Assembly: GCF_006494815.1 (NCBI RefSeq)
Contig: NZ_CP041091.1
Coordinates: 1,386,501 to 1,450,500 of the forward strand
Direction of reading: 5' to 3'
DNA: 64,000 nt
DNA from: Nocardioides sambongensis
GTDB taxonomy: Bacteria; Actinomycetota; Actinomycetes; Propionibacteriales; Nocardioidaceae
Shown: piece after piece, positions 50,811 to 62,572 of the stretch
How the letters are laid out: each line of letters opens with the position of its first letter
Numbering within the stretch: position 1 is the first letter of the stretch
Notes under the pieces: model-generated
Database searches by the model: none
The model's input: only the letters and a program-made list of their open reading frames with translations
What the model was told of the DNA's origin: nothing
Translations under genes and position numbers: made by a program

Positions 50811-51133
50811 CGGCGCGCGTCCGCCGCGTCGCCGGCGCCCAGGGCTCGCTCGAGCCGGTCCACCTTCGCGTCCAGCTCACCCTGGTAGCCCGGCCGGATG
50901 TCGGCCTTCAGCACCAGCGACACCCGCGTGCCGAACGGTTCGACCGCGGCGGTGGCCCGCTTCACCACTTCCATCACCTCGTCCCACTCCCCCTCCAGCT
51001 CGGTGAACATCGAGCTGGTGCGGTGCGGCAGGCCGGAGTCCCGGACCACCCGGACGGCGGCGGCGACGGCGTCGGCGACCGAGCCGTCGGCCCGGCCGGT
51101 GCCGCTGGGCGCGACGGAGAAGGCGACGATCAT
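50807..51133 (-). CDS. Thiamine-binding protein (MTH1187/YkoF family)
   Basis: 108 aa. MIVAFSVAPSGTG start and SMFTELEGEWDEVMEVVKRATAAVEPFGTRVSLVLKADIRPGYQ, a ferredoxin-like fold typical of MTH1187. Members bind thiamine or its pyrimidine part. Alone in the operon with DUF3105, Nudix and SMP-30 genes downstream. Confidence 0.85.
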   Translation of the reverse strand: MIVAFSVAPSGTGRADGSVADAVAAAVRVVRDSGLPHRTSSMFTELEGEWDEVMEVVKRATAAVEPFGTRVSLVLKADIRPGYQGELDAKVDRLERALGAGDAADARR

Positions 51134-51164
51134 GGCGCGACCCTACGCGGCGGCCGGGACGCGC

Positions 51165-51913
51165 TCAGCCGAAGGTGGCGTAGCGGCCCGGCGCGAGGAA
51201 GAACCCGTCCCGCGGGCCTCGCGCACGCAGGTGACGCCGATCTCCTCCACGGCGCAGAGCACGCCGCCACGACCGACGAGGGCGGCGGGCCGCACGGTGG
51301 GTGCGCCCGGCTCCCGGATGGTGTCGGTGTTGCACTGCGGCACGGCGCCGGCGCCGATCAGCTCGATCCGGCCGACCGCATCGGCGACCCCACCGCCGCA
51401 CACCTCGGGGTCCGTGATGGCACCGCTGCGCAGCTCGCAGGCGGTGCCGAGCACCGGGTCGGCGAGGACGCAGTAGATCCGGTCGCCCGGGGTCGAGAAG
51501 CGCCGCAGATCACGCGCGTTGCCGCCCCGCAGCGCGCTCACCCGGGCCTGCGCCTCGGGATAGTTCGTCGGGGCACCCGACGCGGCGGGCGCGTCCGAGG
51601 CGGTGCCGCCGAAGGTGGGGACCGAGGTGGGCTCGGACGGCGAGGCGGGAGCGTCGTCCGTCGCGGTCTCCTCGGGGGCGTCGGTGCGGTCGGTCGTCGA
51701 GGCGGAGGCGGACCGATCCGGGGACCGGGTCGATCCCGGCGTCGTTCCGGGGCTCGCGTCGGGGCCGGCGGTGGAGTCGCTCGCGCTGGGCGCGACGGGT
51801 GCGGGCAGCCCGGTCGGCTGGCTCGAGGCGTCGCAGGCCGTCAGTGCGCCGCCGAGGACCGCCAGGACCAGGGTCATCGCGGAGGAGGCGAGGACGGAGG
51901 GGGTGCGGTGCAT
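51165..51913 (-). CDS. Secreted lipoprotein with Ser/Thr/Pro linker (one-base break near C-terminus)
   Basis: About 249 aa when repaired. Signal peptide with lipobox LTAC (~residues 25-28), ~100 residues of Ser/Thr/Pro/Ala/Asp linker, then a small domain with four cysteines (IYCVLADPVLGTACELRSG, EVCGGG, GGVLCAVEEIGVTCVREARG). One missing base near 51215 restores RGDGFFLAPGRYATFG, a typical end of this actinobacterial domain. Function unknown; lies outside the membrane, perhaps in the cell wall. Start ATG 51913. Confidence 0.75.
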
Positions 51914-51956
51914 CCGACCATCCTGCCGCGCACCGGCCCTCGGAGGTGGGAGGCAC

Positions 51957-51990
51957 GACGGCCCGCCACCCACGCGGGTGACGGGCCGTC
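51957..51990. terminator. Strong hairpin between acnA and lipoprotein gene
   Basis: GACGGCCCG (51957-51965) pairs with CGGGCCGTC (51982-51990), a perfect 9-bp stem. An inner stem CACCC/GGGTG follows one C/A mismatch, with loop ACGC. It sits 20 bp after the acnA stop on the minus strand, a terminator position, but no U-tract follows. Confidence 0.65.
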
Positions 51991-52010
51991 GGCAGCGACC
52001 TGGCCGGGAC

Positions 52011-54683
<2,673 letters not shown>

Positions 54684-54776
54684 CCGCGTCTCTCCGTCCT
54701 CGTGGATTGTCCGGTTCTGGTGAGCCGGGACCGGTCCGGTCGCTGCCTCCCATCCTGCCGCCGTTGGGGCGAGCGT

Positions 54777-54795
54777 GATAGTGAGGCGAACCTAA
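54777..54795. promoter_or_regulatory. DtxR/IdeR-like iron box upstream of acnA
   Basis: GATAGTGAGGCGAACCTAA agrees with the DtxR/IdeR consensus TTAGGTTAGGCTAACCTAA at 13 of 19 positions, including a perfect GAACCTAA-like right half (AACCTAA). It lies 94 bp before the acnA start, near the likely promoter. Weak-to-moderate site. Confidence 0.45.
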
Positions 54796-54814
54796 ACCGC
54801 ATCCGGTGGCGCAG

Positions 54815-56755
54815 TCACCGGGGTATCTTGATATCAAGATACATCACGCGCTGGGTGGTTCCAAGCCACACCCGCCGATCACGCCCCACCGGCGAGTCCT
54901 CGGCGAACTGCGTCCGGTAGAGCTCCGCGTAGCGACCGCCCGCCGCGAGCAGGTCGGCGTGGCTCCCGCGCTCCACGATCCGGCCGTCCTCCACTACCAG
55001 GAGTACGTCGGCCGCCCGCACGGTGGAGAGCCGGTGCGCGATCACCAGGGCGGTGCGCCCCTCCAGGGCGGCGTTGAGGGCGGCGGTGACCGCGGCCTCG
55101 GAGGTCGAGTCCAGCGAGGCGGTGGCCTCGTCCAGGATCACCACACGGGGGCGCTTCAGCAGCAGCCGGGCGATGGTGAGCCGCTGACGCTCGCCGCCGG
55201 AGAGCCGGTAGCCGCGCTCCCCCACCACGGTGTCCAGCCCGTCCGGCAGCGACCGGACCAGGGCGGCCAGGCGGGCCCGGTCCAACGCCTCCCAGAGCTC
55301 GTCCTCCGACGTCCCGGGACGGGACAGCGTCAGGTTGTCGCGGATCGTGTCGTGGAAGAGGTGGCCGTCCTGGGTGACCACGCCGACCGCGTCGCGCAGC
55401 TCGGCCGACGCCACCTCGCGGACGTCGACGCCGGAGAGCCGGACCGCACCGCTGTCCACGTCGTAGAGCCGCGGCACCAGCTGCGCCAGCGTGGACTTCC
55501 CCGCCCCGGAGGACCCGACGATCGCCACCACCTGGCCGGGCTCGGCCCGGAAGTCGATCCCGTGCAGCACCTCCGCACCACCGCGGGTGTCGAGCACCGC
55601 GACGTCCTCCAGGGAGGCCAGCGAGACCCGGTCCGCGGCCGGGTACCCGAACCGCACGTCGTCGAACTCGACCGCCAGCGGCCCCGCCGGCAGGTGCCGG
55701 GGGTGCTCCGGCTCGGTGATCAGCGGCTCGAGGTCGAGCACCTCGAAGACCCGGTCGAAGCTGACCAGCGCGGACATCACCTCCACCCGGGCGTTGGCCA
55801 GCGCCGTCAGCGGCGCGTAGAGCCGGGCGAGCAGCAGCGAGAGCGTCACCACGGCACCCGCGTCGAGGCTGCCGCGCAGAGCGGCGAGCCCGCCGACGCC
55901 GTACACGACCGCGACGGCGAGCGCCGAGACCAGCGTCAGCGCGGTGACGAAGGTGGTCTGCACCATCGCGGTGCGCACCCCGATGTCGGCGACCCGGCGG
56001 GCTCGGGCGGCGAACGCCTCGGACTCGGCGTCGGGACGACCGAAGAGCTTGACCAGCGTGGCGCCCGGGGCGGAGAACCGCTCGGTCATCTGGTTGCCCA
56101 TCGCCGCGTTGTGGTCCGCCGCCTCGCGCTGGATCGCGGCGAGCCGGGTGCCCATCGCGCGGGCCGGCAGAACGAAGACCGGCAGCAGCGCGAGCGCGAG
56201 CAGGGTGATCTGCCAGGAGATGCCGAGCATCACGATCAGGGTGAGCACCAGCATGACCAGGTTGCCGACCACTCCGGAGAGCGTGTCGCTGAACGCCCGC
56301 TGGGCGCCGATCACGTCGTTGTTGAGCCGACTCACCAGCGCGCCGGTGCGGGTGCGGGTGAAGAAGGCGACCGGCATCCGCTGCACGTGGTCGAAGACCT
56401 CGGTGCGCAGGTCCAGGATCAACCCCTCGCCGATCCGCGAGGAGAGCCACCGGGTGGCCAGGCCGGCCGCCGCGTCGACCAGGGCGACGCCGGCGATGAT
56501 CAACGCGAGGGTGACCACGACCCGGGACGGGGCGCCGGCGACGATCTCGTCGACGGTGCGACCGGCCAGCACCGGGGTGGCCACGGCGAGCGCGGCCGAG
56601 CCGATGCTCAACGCCAGGAAGCCGATCAGCTCGCGCCGGTGCGGCCGGGCGAAGGCGAGGATCCGGCGCGCGGTGGCGCGGGAGAACCGCCGCCGCTCCC
56701 GGGGCGCCTGGGACCGGCGATACATCTGCTGCCAGGCGACCGATTCGATGCTCAT
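54815..56755 (-). CDS. ABC exporter, permease-ATPase half transporter
   Basis: 646 aa. N-terminal transmembrane domain with six helices (ELIGFLALSIGSAALAVATPVLAG, VVVTLALIIAGVALVDAAAGLA, LVMLVLTLIVMLGISWQITLLALALLPVFVL...), then the ATPase: Walker A GSSGAGKSTLAQL, Q-loop VTQDGHLFHDTI, signature LSGGERQRLTIARLLL, Walker B VVILDEATASLDS and H-loop AHRLS. Homodimeric type B export family; the substrate is unknown. An 18-bp palindrome is embedded in the last codons. Confidence 0.9.
   Translation of the reverse strand: MSIESVAWQQMYRRSQAPRERRRFSRATARRILAFARPHRRELIGFLALSIGSAALAVATPVLAGRTVDEIVAGAPSRVVVTLALIIAGVALVDAAAGLATRWLSSRIGEGLILDLRTEVFDHVQRMPVAFFTRTRTGALVSRLNNDVIGAQRAFSDTLSGVVGNLVMLVLTLIVMLGISWQITLLALALLPVFVLPARAMGTRLAAIQREAADHNAAMGNQMTERFSAPGATLVKLFGRPDAESEAFAARARRVADIGVRTAMVQTTFVTALTLVSALAVAVVYGVGGLAALRGSLDAGAVVTLSLLLARLYAPLTALANARVEVMSALVSFDRVFEVLDLEPLITEPEHPRHLPAGPLAVEFDDVRFGYPAADRVSLASLEDVAVLDTRGGAEVLHGIDFRAEPGQVVAIVGSSGAGKSTLAQLVPRLYDVDSGAVRLSGVDVREVASAELRDAVGVVTQDGHLFHDTIRDNLTLSRPGTSEDELWEALDRARLAALVRSLPDGLDTVVGERGYRLSGGERQRLTIARLLLKRPRVVILDEATASLDSTSEAAVTAALNAALEGRTALVIAHRLSTVRAADVLLVVEDGRIVERGSHADLLAAGGRYAELYRTQFAEDSPVGRDRRVWLGTTQRVMYLDIKIPR
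54824..54841. promoter_or_regulatory. 18-bp perfect palindrome, possible operator
   Basis: TATCTTGATATCAAGATA is identical to its reverse complement and much richer in A/T than its surroundings. It lies inside the last codons of the ABC transporter gene, about 140 bp upstream of acnA. Size and symmetry suggest a dimeric repressor site; the regulator is unknown. Confidence 0.55.
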
Positions 56756-56834
56756 GACGAGAACGCTAGAACTTCAAGCCGACATGAGGGCAAGCCAACA
56801 GGGAACGAGCCCGACGCCGACGCCCGCCGGCGGA

Positions 56835-57149
56835 TCAGTGCGCGAGCTTGAGGCCCACCACGCAGCCGACCACCCCGACCACCAGGAGCGCCTTGACCAC
56901 GCTGAACTCCTCGGCCCCGGTGACCATCGCGACGGCGACGGTCAGTGCCGCGCCGATGCCCACCCAGATCGCGTAGGAGGTGCCGACCGGCAGCGTCCGC
57001 ATCGCGTAGCCCAGGCCGGCCATGCTGGCGACCAGCGCGACCACGAACGTGAGTGACGGCCAGAGCCGGGTGAGTCCCTCGGAGCGCCCCAGCGCGGTGG
57101 CCCAGACCGCCTCCAGGACACCGGACAGGACGAGAACGAACCAGGACAT
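56835..57149 (-). CDS. Small multidrug resistance (SugE/EmrE) family transporter
   Basis: 104 aa, four helices: MSWFVLVLSGVLEAVWATALG with the membrane Glu13, then SLTFVVALVASMAGLGYAMRTLPVGTSYAIWVGIGAALTVAVAMV and a C-terminal helix. The GTSYAIWVGIGA motif and Glu in helix 1 are SMR hallmarks; the pattern is nearer SugE (guanidinium export) than EmrE. Start ATG 57149 follows AGGAAGG. SugE-type genes are often under guanidine riboswitches, but I could not confirm one. Confidence 0.87.
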   Translation of the reverse strand: MSWFVLVLSGVLEAVWATALGRSEGLTRLWPSLTFVVALVASMAGLGYAMRTLPVGTSYAIWVGIGAALTVAVAMVTGAEEFSVVKALLVVGVVGCVVGLKLAH

Positions 57150-57326
57150 GACGAGACCTTCCTGGCCGTCTTGTCGCACGCCGGGTACGGCTCCCTCGTC
57201 CGGGCCCTCGTCGGGCTCCATCCAGGCTCGCACGGGCGGGGAACCAGAAGAAATCCCGGTCGGTGTCGTAGGCGGGCGGCGGCGTTCGTGGAGAGGATGA
57301 CAGCAACCCCGACCGAGGAGTCACCG

Positions 57327-57902
57327 ATGCGCACCCTGATCGCCACCGCCTTCATCTCCCTCGACGGCGTCGTCGAGGCGCCCGGAGGAGAGCCCGGGCA
57401 CCGCAGCTCCGGGTGGACCTTCAAGGACATCGACTTCGTCCCGGCGGCGTACGAGCTCAAGGGGCGCGAGCAGGACGAGGCGACCGCCCTGATGATGGGC
57501 CGGGTCAGCTATCAGGCGTTCGCCCCGGTGTGGCCGTCGATGACCGAGGACTTCGCGCGCTACAACGCGATGCCCAAGTACGTCGTCTCCACCACCCTCA
57601 CGGAATCTGACCTGATCGAGGGTTGGGGCGAGATCCACCTGCTCCGCTCCGTCGACGACGTGGCCGCGCTCAAGGAGTCCGACGGCGGCCCGATCTCGAT
57701 CCACGGCAGTGCGACCCTCGATCGTGCGCTGTCCGACGCGGGCCTGATCGACCGCTACCACCTGCTCGTCTTCCCGACCCTTCTCGGCGCCGGACAGCGA
57801 CTCTTCAGCGAGACCGACAAGGCGAAGCAGATGCTCCGCCTGACCGAGAGCGAGTCCTACCCGAACGGGGTCCAGAAGCTGGTCTACGAGGTGGTGCGCT
57901 GA
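57327..57902 (+). CDS. RibD-C/dihydrofolate-reductase-family protein
   Basis: 191 aa. MRTLIATAFISLDGVVEAPGGEPG and the family pattern ATALMMGRVSYQAF, KYVVSTTL, ISIHGSATLDRALSDAGLIDRYHLLVFPTLLGAGQRLF. These NADPH-dependent reductases include riboflavin and unassigned dihydrofolate-reductase-like enzymes. GAGGAG ribosome-binding site before ATG 57327. The 3' end overlaps the convergent methyltransferase by 19 bp. Confidence 0.85.
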   Translation: MRTLIATAFISLDGVVEAPGGEPGHRSSGWTFKDIDFVPAAYELKGREQDEATALMMGRVSYQAFAPVWPSMTEDFARYNAMPKYVVSTTLTESDLIEGWGEIHLLRSVDDVAALKESDGGPISIHGSATLDRALSDAGLIDRYHLLVFPTLLGAGQRLFSETDKAKQMLRLTESESYPNGVQKLVYEVVR

Positions 57903-59074
57903 CGGGCCGCGCGGTCAGCGGGCTCGAGCAGCGCGACGCACTCCACGTGGTGCGTCATCGGGAAGAGGTCGAACGCCCGCAGGCCGGCCAGACGGTAGCC
58001 GTGCTCGGCGAAGATCGACACGTCCCGGGCCAGTGCCGCGGGGTCGCAGGCGACGTGGGCGACGGCGCGAGGGCTGCGGGCGACGACCTGCTCCACGACG
58101 GCCCGCTTGGCGCCGGTGCGGGGCGGGTCGAGCACCACCAGGTCCCAGTGCCCCGGATACTCCTCGCGCAGGACCTCGGCGACGTCGCCGGCGGTGGTGT
58201 CGATGCCCGGGCAGTTGCGTCGGGAGAGCCCGCTGGCCACCGGGTCGCCCTCCACCGCGGCGGCCCGGCCCTCGGGCCCCACAGCGTCGAGGAGGAACCG
58301 GCTGAACAGGCCGACGCCGGCGAAGAGGTCGAGGGCCGATTCGCCCGGGCGGGGCGCGAGCGCGTCGAGCACCGCACCGACCAATGCCTCCGGAGCGCCG
58401 GGGTGGACCTGCCAGAAGCCGCCGTCGGCGACCTCGAACGCATGCTCCCGCACCCGGTACGACGGACCGCTGGCCGCCTCGAGCAGGCAGTCATCGACCG
58501 GCACCACCTCGTGCGAGCGGTGCTTGCGCATCCCCCGGCGACCGTCCGGCAGCTCGACGTACCGCTGCCGGGTCCGCCAGCGCAGGCCGTCGACGTCGCC
58601 GGGGACCGGCTCCACGACGAGGTCGCGGACCAGCGGCTCGGGCTGGTCGCGGTCCAGGCCGGCGATCCGGCGCAGCTGCTCGCGGACCACCTCGGCCTTG
58701 AGCTCGCGCTGGCGGGTCAGCGTGACGTGCTGGAAGTCGCAGCCACCGCAGAGCCCGGGGCCGGCGACCGGGCAGGGCGCCGCGACCCGGTCCGGCGAGG
58801 CGCTCAGCACCCGGACCGCGTCACCGCGCCAGAACCGGTCTCCCTCGGTGCCCTCGGTCAGCTCCACGACCACGTGCTCGCCGGGGAGGGCGTGGCGGAC
58901 GAAGACCACCCGGGTCGCGTCGCCGTCGGGGACCCGCGCGACGCAGTGCCCCCCGTGCGCGATCGGGCCGACCTCGACCTCGTAGCGCCGGCCGACCACC
59001 GAGGCGCCGCGGGCCGCGCGCCGTCGGTCGGGCCGCCGGCCACCACGCCGGGGCGCCCCCCGCCGGCCGCTCAC
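57884..59074 (-). CDS. TrmA/RumA-type SAM-dependent uracil-C5 RNA methyltransferase
   Basis: 396 aa. An N-terminal basic tail (RRGAPRRGGRRPDRRRAARG) leads to a TRAM domain (YEVEVGPIAHGGHCVARVPDG). Iron-sulfur cysteines follow (PCPVAGPGLCGGCDF and a later CLLEA), as in RlmD. The methylase has motif I ALDLFAGVGLFSRFLL, VLDPPRTGAK and the catalytic Cys loop ACDPAALARDV. Converts uracil to 5-methyluracil in rRNA or tRNA. Rv2689c has this position next to the APC permease gene in mycobacteria. Confidence 0.87.
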   Translation of the reverse strand: MSGRRGAPRRGGRRPDRRRAARGASVVGRRYEVEVGPIAHGGHCVARVPDGDATRVVFVRHALPGEHVVVELTEGTEGDRFWRGDAVRVLSASPDRVAAPCPVAGPGLCGGCDFQHVTLTRQRELKAEVVREQLRRIAGLDRDQPEPLVRDLVVEPVPGDVDGLRWRTRQRYVELPDGRRGMRKHRSHEVVPVDDCLLEAASGPSYRVREHAFEVADGGFWQVHPGAPEALVGAVLDALAPRPGESALDLFAGVGLFSRFLLDAVGPEGRAAAVEGDPVASGLSRRNCPGIDTTAGDVAEVLREEYPGHWDLVVLDPPRTGAKRAVVEQVVARSPRAVAHVACDPAALARDVSIFAEHGYRLAGLRAFDLFPMTHHVECVALLEPADRAARQRTTS

Positions 59075-61111
59075 CGCTGGATCTGCCGGTTGCGGTTCTG
59101 ACCGACCCGACCGCGTCGCAGGTCCCCGGGCCGGACCCGCTGCTCGTCACGCTCCTCGCGCTCCTGGGCGATCTGGGAGGAGCGCAGCTGGTAGGGCACC
59201 GAGGTGACCATCACGCCGGGGCTGAACAGCAGTCGTCCCTTGAGCCGCAGCGCGGTCTGGTTGTGCAGCAGCTGCTCCCACCAGCGGCCCACGACGTACT
59301 CGGGATGTAGACCGCGACCACCCCGCGCGGGTTGGCCCGGCGGATCGCGCTGGCGTACTCCACGATCGGCTTGACCACCTCACGGTACGGCGAGTGCAGC
59401 ACCTTGAGCGGGACGCCGGTGTTGCGCTGGTCCCACTCCTCCAGCAGCTTGGCGGTCGAGGCCTGGTCGACCGAGACGTAGACGCCCTCGAGCGCGTTCG
59501 GCCGGGTCGCCTTGGCGAAGGCCAACGCCCGCAGCGTCGGCTTGTGCAGCTTGGAGACGAGCACGATGGCGTGCACCCGGGTGGGCAGCACCTTGTCCTC
59601 GTCGTCGGCGGCCAGCTCCTCGTTGACCTTGTCGTAGTGGCCCTTGATGCCGCGCATCACCAGGAAGAAGAAGGTCATCGCCAGCACGGTGATCCAGGCG
59701 CCGGCCAGGAACTTCGTGATCAGCACGACGACCAGCACGACCGCGGTGAAGCTGAGACCGATCGCGTTGATCACCCGCGAGCGCTGCATCCGCCGGCGCA
59801 GGGCGGGGTCGTGCTCGCGCTCCAGGGCTCGGGTCCAGTGCCGGATCATCCCGGCCTGGCTCAGGTTGAACGAGACGAAGACGCCGACGATGTAGAGCTG
59901 GATCAGCCGGGTGGTCTCGGCGTCGAAGATGACGATCAGCGCGATCGCCAGCACCGCCAGGAAGACGATGCCGTTGCTGTAGGCGAGGCGGTCGCCGCGG
60001 GAGCCGAGCGCGCGGGGGCGAACCCGTCCTTGGCGAGGATCGAGCCGAGCACCGGGAACCCGTTGAAGGCGGTGTTGGCGGCCAGCACCAGGATGATCGC
60101 GGTCACCGTGACCACCAGGTAGAAGCCCGGCGGGAAGTCGTGGAAGACGGCGCGCGCGATCTGTGCGATCACCGCGGACTGGTCGTAGTCCGACGGCAGC
60201 GCCTCACCGTTGCGGGTCAGCCGGTCGAGGTCGTGCGGGTCGACGTACTTCAACCCCATCTGGCGGGCCAGCACGATGACGCTGACCATCATCGTGATGG
60301 CGATCAGCCCGAGCAGCAGCAGCGTGGTCGCGGCGTTCTTGCTCTTCGGCCGGCGGAACGCAGGCACCCCGTTGGAGATCGTCTCGACGCCGGTCAGGGC
60401 GACGCACCCGGACGAGAACGCGCGGGCCAGCAGGAACAGCAGACCGAGCGTGGTCAGCGGCTGCTCCATGCCGGGCTCGGGGATGATCTCGAGGTCGGCG
60501 CTCTCCACCCGCGGCAGGTCGCCGGTGATCATCTCGCCGAAGCCGAACAGGCACATGCCGAGGATCGCGAACATGAACGCGTAGGTGGGCCAGGAGAAGA
60601 GGATCCCCGACTCCCGGGTGCCCCGCAGGTTGGCCGCCATCAGCAGCAGCACCATGCCGACCGCGACGATCACCTCGTGGTCCTGCACCGCAGGGATCGC
60701 CGCCGCCGCATACTGCGAACCGGCCGAGATGGAGACCGCGACGGTGAGCACGTAGTCCACCAGCAGGGCGCTGGCGACGGTGGCGCCGGCGGTCGGGCCG
60801 AGGTTCGCCCGGGCGACCTCGTAGTCGCCGCCGCCGGAGGGGTAGGCGTAGACGGTCTGCCGGTAGGAGGCGATCACGGCGGCCATCACCACGGCGATCG
60901 CGATGGCGACCTTCCAGGACCACACGTACGCCGACGCGCCCGCCAGCGACAGCATGATGAACACCTCGTCGGGCGCGTAGGCGACCGAGGAGAGGGCGTC
61001 GCTGGCGAACACCGGAAGGGCGACCCGCTTCGGCAGAAGCGTTTCGCCCAACTGGGCGCTGCGCAACTTGCGCCCGAGCAGGATGCGCTTGGAGACGTCG
61101 CCGACACCCAC
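59071..61111 (-). CDS. APC-superfamily permease (two one-base breaks)
   Basis: About 680 aa when repaired, with ~12 helices. It starts VGVGDVSKRILLGRKLRSAQLGETLLPKRVALPVFASDALSSVAYAPDEV, typical of the actinobacterial APC family beside trk genes (Rv2690c). Membrane segments continue into a cytoplasmic C-domain (LPTRVHAIVLVSKLHKPTLRALAFAKATRP). The first break, in the G-run at 60014-60018, restores KDGFAPRALGSRGDRLAYSNGIVFLAVLAIAL. The second, near 59300, restores VAVYIPEYVVGRWWEQLLHNQTAL. Imports or exchanges amino acids or potassium-linked solutes; substrate unknown. Confidence 0.85.
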
Positions 61112-61166
61112 GGCCGAGAAGCGTACGGCACGCGACCCCTCGGCGCGCCCGCGCTACGGTGATCCC

Positions 61167-61832
61167 GTGCACGTCGTGATCATGGGATGCGGCCGCGTGG
61201 GCTCGACGCTCGCGCGAAGCCTGGAGGATCGCAACCACACCGTTGCGGTCATCGACAGCGAGCCGGACTCCTTCCGCCGCCTCGGACCGGGCTTCAACGG
61301 CGACAAGGTGGCCGGCATGGGCTTCGACCAGCAGGTGCTGGAGAAGGCCGGCATCCGGCGCGCCGACGCGTTCGCCGCGGTCTCCAGCGGCGACAACTCC
61401 AACATCATCGCCGCGCGTGTCGCGCGGGAGACCTTCGGCATCCAGCGCGTCGTCGCCCGGATCTACGACCCGGGCCGCGCCGAGGTGTACCAGCGACTCG
61501 GCATCACCACGGTGGCGACCGTGAAGTGGACCGCCGACCAGGTGCTGCGCCGCCTGATGCCGGCCGGCGCGGAGCCGGACTTCCGCGACCCCTCCGGCAC
61601 CATCCGGGTCGACCACCACGTGGTCCCCGAGCGCTGGATCGGCAGTCGCGTCGGCGAGTTCCAGGAGCAGGCCCGGGCCCGGGTCGCCTGGATCGACCGG
61701 CTCGGCGAGGGCATGCTGCCCGACCGCGACTCGGTGATCCAGGAGGGCGACCTGCTGCACGTGGTGGTCCGCGAGGAGAACGCCACCCATGCCTACGAGG
61801 TGCTCGCCCGCGGGCCCGAGCAGGGAAGCTGA
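61167..61832 (+). CDS. TrkA-type potassium uptake regulator (first of pair)
   Basis: 221 aa. HVVIMGCGRVGSTLARSLEDRNHTVAVIDS is the NAD(H)-binding Rossmann (GCGRVG), followed by a C-terminal TrkA_C domain (RVDHHVVPERWIGSRVGEFQEQARARV). Regulates a cognate K+ transporter. GTG start at 61167 stands 6 nt after TACGGT (61155-61160), a leaderless promoter. Divergent from the APC permease, 55 bp away, and 9 bp before the second TrkA. Confidence 0.9.
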   Translation: MHVVIMGCGRVGSTLARSLEDRNHTVAVIDSEPDSFRRLGPGFNGDKVAGMGFDQQVLEKAGIRRADAFAAVSSGDNSNIIAARVARETFGIQRVVARIYDPGRAEVYQRLGITTVATVKWTADQVLRRLMPAGAEPDFRDPSGTIRVDHHVVPERWIGSRVGEFQEQARARVAWIDRLGEGMLPDRDSVIQEGDLLHVVVREENATHAYEVLARGPEQGS

Positions 61833-61841
61833 GGACGACAG

Positions 61842-62512
61842 ATGCGGGTAGCCATCGCCGGGGCCGGCGCGGTCGGTCGATCGATCGCACGCGAGCTCAT
61901 CCAGAACGGCCACGAGGTGCTGCTGATCGACAAGTCGGCCTCCGCGATCCGGCCCGAGCGGGTGCCGGACGCGGAGTGGCTGCTGGCCGACTCCTGCGAG
62001 CTCTCCTCGCTGGAGGAGGCCCGGCTGGACCGCTGCGACGTGGTGATCGCCGCTACCGGCGACGACAAGGCCAACCTGGTCACCGCGCTGCTGGCCAAGA
62101 CCGAGTTCGGTGTGCCGCGCACCGTCGGCCGGGTCAACCACCCGAACAACGAGTGGCTGTTCACCGAGGCGTGGGGGGTCGACGTCAACGTCTCCACCCC
62201 GCGGATCATGTCCGCGCTCGTCGAGGAGGCGGTCAGCGTCGGCGACCTGGTCCGGCTCTTCACCTTCCGTCAGGGCAACGCCAACCTGGTCGAGATGACG
62301 CTGCCGGCCGACTCCCCCTACGTGGGCAAGCAGTGCGGTCTGATCCCGCTGCCCGAGAACTGCGCGCTGGTCACCATCCTGCGCGACGGACAGGTCTACG
62401 TCCCCGCCCCGAACAGCCGGTCGAGTCCGGCGACGAACTGCTCTTCGTGGTGCCTGCCGAGGCCGAGGACGAGCTCGAGCGGCTGCTGGCGCCGTCGGCG
62501 CACCCCGGATAG
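61842..62512 (+). CDS. TrkA-type potassium uptake regulator (second of pair, one-base break)
   Basis: About 223 aa when repaired. Rossmann domain MRVAIAGAGAVGRSIARELIQNGHEVLLIDKSAS; TrkA_C-like end. One missing base near 62411 restores VYVPAPEQPVESGDELLFVVPAEAEDELERLLAPSAHPG, a typical TrkA_C end. As read, the chain would run on through non-conserved sequence to 62945, antisense to DUF3159. Pairs with the previous gene, like Rv2691/Rv2692 in M. tuberculosis. Confidence 0.85.
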
Positions 62513-62524
62513 TCCGCCGCTGTC

Positions 62525-62564
62525 GGCCGGCCCCGGATCAGCCCGGGTGGGCCCCGGACCGGCC
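62525..62564. terminator. GC-rich hairpin between trkA and DUF3159 genes
   Basis: GGCCGG (62525-62530) can pair with CCGGCC (62559-62564), with inner GCCCGGG/GGCCCC elements. Convergent junction; weak terminator candidate. Confidence 0.35.
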
Positions 62565-62572
62565 CAGCCTGC

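Noticed and set aside
57150..57233. Two GACGAGGG elements upstream of the SMR transporter as a guanidine-II (mini-ykkC) riboswitch.
   Set aside because: Both contain ACGA, but the flanking bases do not close the ACGR loops (G faces G), so the two-hairpin consensus is not met. The repeats also translate as DEGPDEG.
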